64,000 bases of DNA from Gigaspora margarita. Its lineage: Eukaryota; Glomeromycota; Glomeromycetes; Diversisporales; Gigasporaceae. The translations under genes and the position numbers were made by a program. The notes below the pieces were generated by a model, which saw only the letters and a program-made list of their open reading frames with translations, was not told where the DNA came from and did no database searches. The stretch is taken from positions 1,034,642-1,098,641 of the forward strand of contig WTPW01000013.1 in the NCBI GenBank assembly GCA_009809945.1, in the 5' to 3' direction. Within the stretch, counting starts at the first letter, position 1, and each line of letters opens with the position of its first letter. Shown here piece after piece: positions 59,561 to 64,000 of the stretch.

Positions 59561-61004
59561 TTTTAAAGGTTAATTTGGAATAGAATAGTGTTAACTGATT
59601 TTAAAAAAATTTTTTAACGTGTTCATGATATCTAATAGGTAATTATATGGATGAGATATAGTACAATTTAGGGAAAAAAATTTTTGGTAGAGATAAAGTA
59701 ATTTAGTGATGAGCGGAAAGTTCCATTTGTATTTGCATAATTAAATTATTTCAAATACTCGAGAAAGTTAGATTTATGTAATATATGAGTAGCATATAAA
59801 TAATATCATAATATATAAGCTTTTATAAATCATTTATAATGTTAATATATGTAACATGTGATATATGCATAAACAACAAAAAATTAATGCATTTTACGTG
59901 ATCGTATATACTAGGACACTTTACAATAAGTTATTATTAGAATATCCTATGATGCCATAATTTGACACTTAAAATGGAATAAATTTATGTGTTATCTATA
60001 TAAAATTTTAGAATAATAAAAGTACTATACGAATAATTTTGTTTGTAATACAATCTATTGTAAAATAAAGGTTTATTATAGTATCTATTGCAGGTCACAC
60101 TTGAAGTTGCATTTAATTAAAAATTAGTCATAAAATTATCATCTTGCATGCATTAGCATGGAATTCTAAGCAAGTGTAACATTTGATTTTGGCATTGCAA
60201 CTTAAGTAAGTATATCTTCAGCCATAACTTTTTAATATCTCAACATAAAGTACAATAATGCAAAAGATGCCAGTACAAGAAAAAACAAGTTAGTTTACAA
60301 GTCTAAGGAACAAATGTATCAATTTGATAAAAAGATTGACATGCGGAGCAACATATAAATATAAATAAAAATCATGTTTTAGACATATGAAGAACTTATC
60401 TTTGGAAGTAACACAAGGCAAAAAAGGAAAGAAATTCAGTAAACAAAGCAGACGAAAAGAGCCACATGCAAATAATATACATATTAAAATTGGAAGCATC
60501 ACTAGGTAAATAAGGAATGTTTTATTGATACAAGCAGCACATATCAGTGCTATTGATATATAAGCAAAATCAGAGTCACGAAGCATAAGTTGGAGGATTC
60601 TAAGTTGCATAAAGCAAGGCGGCTAATAATCAGGAGTTCATAATAGGAGAATATACGAAGATTAACAATAGTCAGTGAGTTAGCACATTTTCAAAGTATG
60701 ACAGGCATAGTTACAAAGGATTTGCATTTAGTGCAGAAATAGATCAGCAGAGCATGGGATCAGGTACGAAACCTGGGACGTGTTCTCAGAATGTATGTGG
60801 GTTTTCGCTCTTATCCTAATCAGGCTTACTAAATTGTGTTTTGGAAACTGAAACAGGCAATATAATAAAACACATGCACCACAATACATTTCATTGTTAG
60901 CATTGTTGCCAAAAGGTGGAATGACATTAGTTGTTGTGATCCAGTTTCCCACGCAGTCTAAGGTCATGCATGTACACATGAAACACAAGCATATCACAGC
61001 TAGC
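59561..61004. other. AT-rich stretch with degenerate repeats, no supported gene
   Basis: At about 60330-60600 there is a loose repeat of about 100 bp (AGCAACATATAAATA / GCCACATGCAAATAATATAC / GCAGCACATATCAG). Two minus-strand frames (60290-60610, hydrophobic; 60728-60997, Cys-rich, starting MICLCFMCTCMTLDCVG) lack family features. The second has a hydrophobic start and is the only candidate for a small secreted protein, but I do not call it. Confidence 0.4.
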
Positions 61005-61412
61005 TAGGGATGTTACGGTCCATCCTGGTTTAGTCTTGGTTCAAAAGACCAGTCCAGGTAGCAGATCATAAACTGGACCGAGGTCCACGAACTGGTTCAA
61101 AAACTGGTTTTAATTTGGTTCAGTTCAGGACCAGACCTTGGACTGGTCCACCTTCAACTAATAAAAATGCGATTATGATCATAATCTGAAAAAAAAATTT
61201 TAGATAGATTTTGCAGTAGATTTTGCAACTGTAGATTTTGCGACAGTAGATTTTGTGACAGATTTTATTTGTAAAAAACAAAAAAACATACTTTTTATAC
61301 TTATAAGTATTAGCAGTTTAGATTTTTGAAAAAACCTGCTTAGTAGAAAGTTCTTGCATTTCGCAAATTGGGTTAATTTTATAACTGATAAGATCATTTC
61401 TATTTAATTTTT

Positions 61413-63452
61413 TTAATCAATTTCACTGACCCTATTACTAATCTAGCTTTTAACACAAAGACACGCCCTTGCAGTTTCAGAATGAAAACGATTGCGGATC
61501 CTTGAAATAGTATTATTAGCTACTGAGAAGAGGTGTTCGCAAGCCACAATTGTTGCTTGTATACTTAAGTAGTCAGCTGCCATTTTTGAAAGAATAGGGT
61601 AAGTTTTTTAATTGACCTTCCACCAACCTAATGGGACTGTGTCTTCTTCAATAACCTCTAATTTAATATAACGCTCCAATTCATCAGTATTTGTGGTTGA
61701 ATATTCATCGAGGGTTTATCAGATAATTCTTCTGCTTCTAATCTATTGCGCAGATTCCAAAAAAATTTTTGAGTGGTCTTAATTGGACTGTCTTCAATAT
61801 TCATAGAGATGGGAGATGTTTGTTGATATCAGTAGGTATATTGGTCTATAATTTCCTGAACTGTTTTTTTGGTATCAATGGCTTCTGTCTGATTAAATAT
61901 TTTTAATTTTGTATGAGAGTCAAGTATGGCAGAGACAACAGAAGGCTTATCCATTATGTTCCAATATTCTTTTATCTTATGATAGATCAATGCAGCAGCC
62001 ATCTTTTGAGAAAATTCATCTTGTTCAAGATACAAATCTAAGAAATCTTGAATACTTAACAACATCAAATGAATATCACTTATGGTTGGATACGATGTTG
62101 CAGAGAGTAGTTTAGTGGCAGCTTCTAAGGGTTCTAATAAAGTAAGCATGTCCTATCAAATTTTTAAAAAATATTTATTAATAATTTAAAATACTTTGCT
62201 TTATTATAATTTTTTTTGTATTTATTTACTTTTAAATTTTGTTGTTCATTAATGCTTGGATATAGGGCATTAATTGATGGATGGTCCTCAGCAAGTAATT
62301 TAACAGTTGCTTCCATTTTTTGTATTTTTTGTAGCATGTAAAAGGTACTGTTCCATCTTGTATCCACATCTAATTCAGGTTTGAGATATGGAATTCCCTT
62401 AAATTAACATAATCTACGTAAATCATTGCAGAGGTGAGTAGATACTTTGACTTTTGATATTAGGCTTCGAACTTTCTCTACTGAAGAGTCAACCACTTCT
62501 AATCCCTGTTTTGCAGCCAAGTTGAGCATGTGGGCCGCACAATGATAGTATGAAAACCCAATATTATCGAATTTATTTTGAAGTTCTTGCGCAATTAGTC
62601 TTCCACAGACGATCATTGCGAACTCGTTATCTGTCGTAAGTGCTAGGACTTTACCTTGAATATTAAATTTAGCAAGAAGGTTGTTAATAGCATCTGCTAT
62701 ATTTACACCTGTGTGTCTACTGGTAAATGGAATGATATCCAAAAGAAAATGTTGTATTTTCCAATTTGCATCAACGTAGTGAATTGTGACATCCAGAAAT
62801 GCTTCAAAATTTTGGGATGTCCACATATTGGTGGTTAAAGAAATTTTTCCAGAAATTCTTACAATATTATTAACAATTTTAATTCTTCTACTTTCGAACT
62901 CATCTATAACCATTTTTTTTGCAGCTTGTCTTGTTGGTGCTATATAACGGGGGTCAAGAAAATTAATGAAATCATTAAAATATTGATTCTCAATAACGGT
63001 GAATGGTTGTTGGTTGGCAATAATCCAGGTAATTAATTTTTTGTATCTTCTCTTTTGCTCTTCATCATTATACGGGTTAGTTCTAGGTGTTCTAGAATAT
63101 GGAAGTTAGTTTGGCATCTTGCTAGCACACTAATATTATGAGAGCTAATATGTCTTCATAAAGATGAAACTCTAGTAGTGATCGAATAAACAGTATTACA
63201 CTTTTGGCATACGGGTAATCCTGGGTTAGTAACTGTAATAGTGTCAAAGTGAGGCCAAACTGATGAATGCCTTCTGAGTCTTGTTCGTGTATTATTACTT
63301 TGAGGTGAACTAGTATTGGTATTGGTTTTATAGAAAACCTGACTATTTAGATTGGAATGATTATCTTTAAATGAATCATTATTTTCATGATCAGAAAGGT
63401 TATAATTTTTATCAGGGTCCATTTTCTCTTTTTTTTCGTAAAAAAAGTGCAA
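61413..63452 (-). pseudogene. BED-type hAT transposase relic
   Basis: Reading from Met at 63452 (or 63422): a BED zinc finger (SVWPHFD, CQKC, then RHISSH after a TGA at 63156-63158 where the family has Arg), and a frameshift near 63090. Then come NPYNDEEQKRRYKKLITWII, FLDPRYIAPTRQAAKK, the DDE core (DVTIHYVDANW, LALTTDNEFAM, CAAHMLNLAA), DTRWNSTFYML, a 77-bp intron, and TLLEPLEAATKLLSATSYPT. After further breaks comes the C-terminal dimerisation domain (PILSKMAADYLSIQAT, CEHLFSVANNTISRIRNRF). Disruptions are TGA at 63156 and 61829, TAA near 62402, a frameshift near 61700, then TAA and TAG. The full family length is present. It lies inside the hAT element starting at 61005 and would have cut and pasted it. 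Confidence 0.9.
62153..62229 (-). other. Probable 77-bp intron in the hAT transposase
   Basis: The minus strand shows GTAAATAAATAC at the donor and TTTGATAG at the acceptor. Splicing joins ...EQQNLK to DMLTLLEPL in phase 0, giving the usual hAT sequence. Reading through instead yields Lys/Asn/Ile-rich sequence and stops. The length and signals are typical of fungal introns. Confidence 0.75.
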
Positions 63453-64000
63453 AGCTTTATATTTAAATTAGGAATACGTATTGGGCCTTAATTTATTAAG
63501 CTAAGTGATTTTTTGTTTCTTGATTTAGATATTAATCATGACTAATACACAGTTTTTATCTTACTGTGGGGTTTTTTTAACTCATATTCATGGTATATTT
63601 TTAGAATATTGACTTTTCCATTATTTCATCGTTTTACAAGTTCTTACCTTTAATCAAGCATTTAATTCATCTTGAATTGGCTAATTGATCTGTGAAAAGT
63701 AGCACGATGATTTTTTTAAAAAGATACAATTTAAAATATGAGCAGAAATAGTATCAATCTGGATTCTTGAACAAAATTTGAATTATAGAAGCTGAATCAC
63801 AGAATTTATAATGCATTTAAGATAATTATTATATATTGGATAATAATGAATTGCAAAGATAGTATATAAGTAAAGCAAAATAACTGGTTTTTTTCTGTAA
63901 AGATTAAATCGTATATATTACTAGTTTAAAAAAATTCAATTCTTGTTGAGATTCTTATTTCACGAATAAAATTTTTTTGTTTGAATAGTTAAAACCAGCT

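Larger units (their letters stand above)
61005..64000 (-). mobile_element. hAT transposon, left part (right end outside window)
   Basis: TAGGGATGTTACGGTCC at 61005 is a hAT-type end nearly identical in its first 11 bases to that of the small element at 2702. Inside it, 61018-61150 is packed with ACTGGTCC/GGTCCAG and ACTGGTTC words, like the word arrays of the other TAG-ended elements. The broken transposase follows on the minus strand. ACTGGTT and AACCAGC words reappear at 63882 and 63990-64000, suggesting the opposite subterminal region begins at the window edge. The octamer before the end is CAGCTAGC (60997-61004); a matching octamer should lie just beyond 64000. A small 17-bp repeat (GTAGATTTTGCGACA) is at 61200-61265. 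Confidence 0.65.

Noticed and set aside
60728..60997. Small Cys-rich secreted protein on the minus strand
   Set aside because: It has a hydrophobic start, but no conserved pattern, homologue or promoter that I can see; chance cannot be excluded.
1..64000. tRNA or rRNA genes
   Set aside because: I looked for GGTTCRANTC-type T loops with matching arms and rRNA-like blocks and found none that fold convincingly by eye.

Overview
The window is eukaryotic nuclear DNA. It is strongly AT-rich, packed with degenerate repeats, and holds one intact protein gene. The style suggests an arbuscular mycorrhizal fungus (Glomeromycotina, Rhizophagus or Gigaspora type). The reasons are an F-box-like/leucine-rich-repeat protein with 28-residue repeats, FAR1/MULE, BED-hAT and Helitron relics of the kind abundant in those genomes, a short GT-AG intron, and apparent decay of methylated CpG. 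This assignment is inference; no ribosomal or mitochondrial marker is present. Positions 15967-16863 are an assembly gap.

Layout. 1-5.6 kb: relics of two unrecognised genes around nested inverted-repeat elements. 5.6-15.2 kb: a hAT-type non-autonomous element carrying a 326-bp tandem array, a 22-bp minisatellite, and a series of palindromic elements and hairpins. 16.9-22.3 kb: more TIR elements, including one with four copies of a roughly 95-bp hairpin. 22.3-25.5 kb: the least repetitive part, with the F-box/LRR gene (23559-24965), its triplicated leader and a MITE just downstream. 25.7-30.3 kb: nested TIR elements and an 840-bp Tc1/mariner-like element. 32.3-37.4 kb: a MULE/FAR1-type transposase pseudogene on the minus strand, split by a 2.3-kb insertion. 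38-43.3 kb: degenerate tandem repeats, a pentapeptide-repeat reading frame, a 180-bp satellite and a 1-kb TIR element. 47.9-49.0 kb: a 1.06-kb near-perfect palindrome. 50.7-55.0 kb: a Helitron Rep-helicase pseudogene (minus), interrupted by a 180-bp MITE with a perfect 8-bp target duplication. 55.5-58.1 kb: an unrecognised, possibly multi-exon gene. 58.3-60.6 kb: MITEs and a 286-bp tandem repeat. 61.0-64.0 kb: a hAT transposon with a broken BED-type transposase; its far end lies outside the window.

Three points stand out. First, several hAT-like elements share TAG-type ends, and some have exact 8-bp target duplications. Each is filled with scrambled copies of its own short word: GAACCT, AAGCA, CGGGTA, CCAAAATTG, GTAAGTTAC, ATCGATATATAT or ACTGGTCC. 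The hAT at 61005 has the same end as one of the small elements. Second, the in-frame stops of the Helitron, MULE and hAT relics are mostly TGA where the family has arginine, which points to CGA-to-TGA decay of methylated CpG. Third, a roughly 95-bp palindrome recurs at least ten times, alone, in tandem and inside TIR elements.
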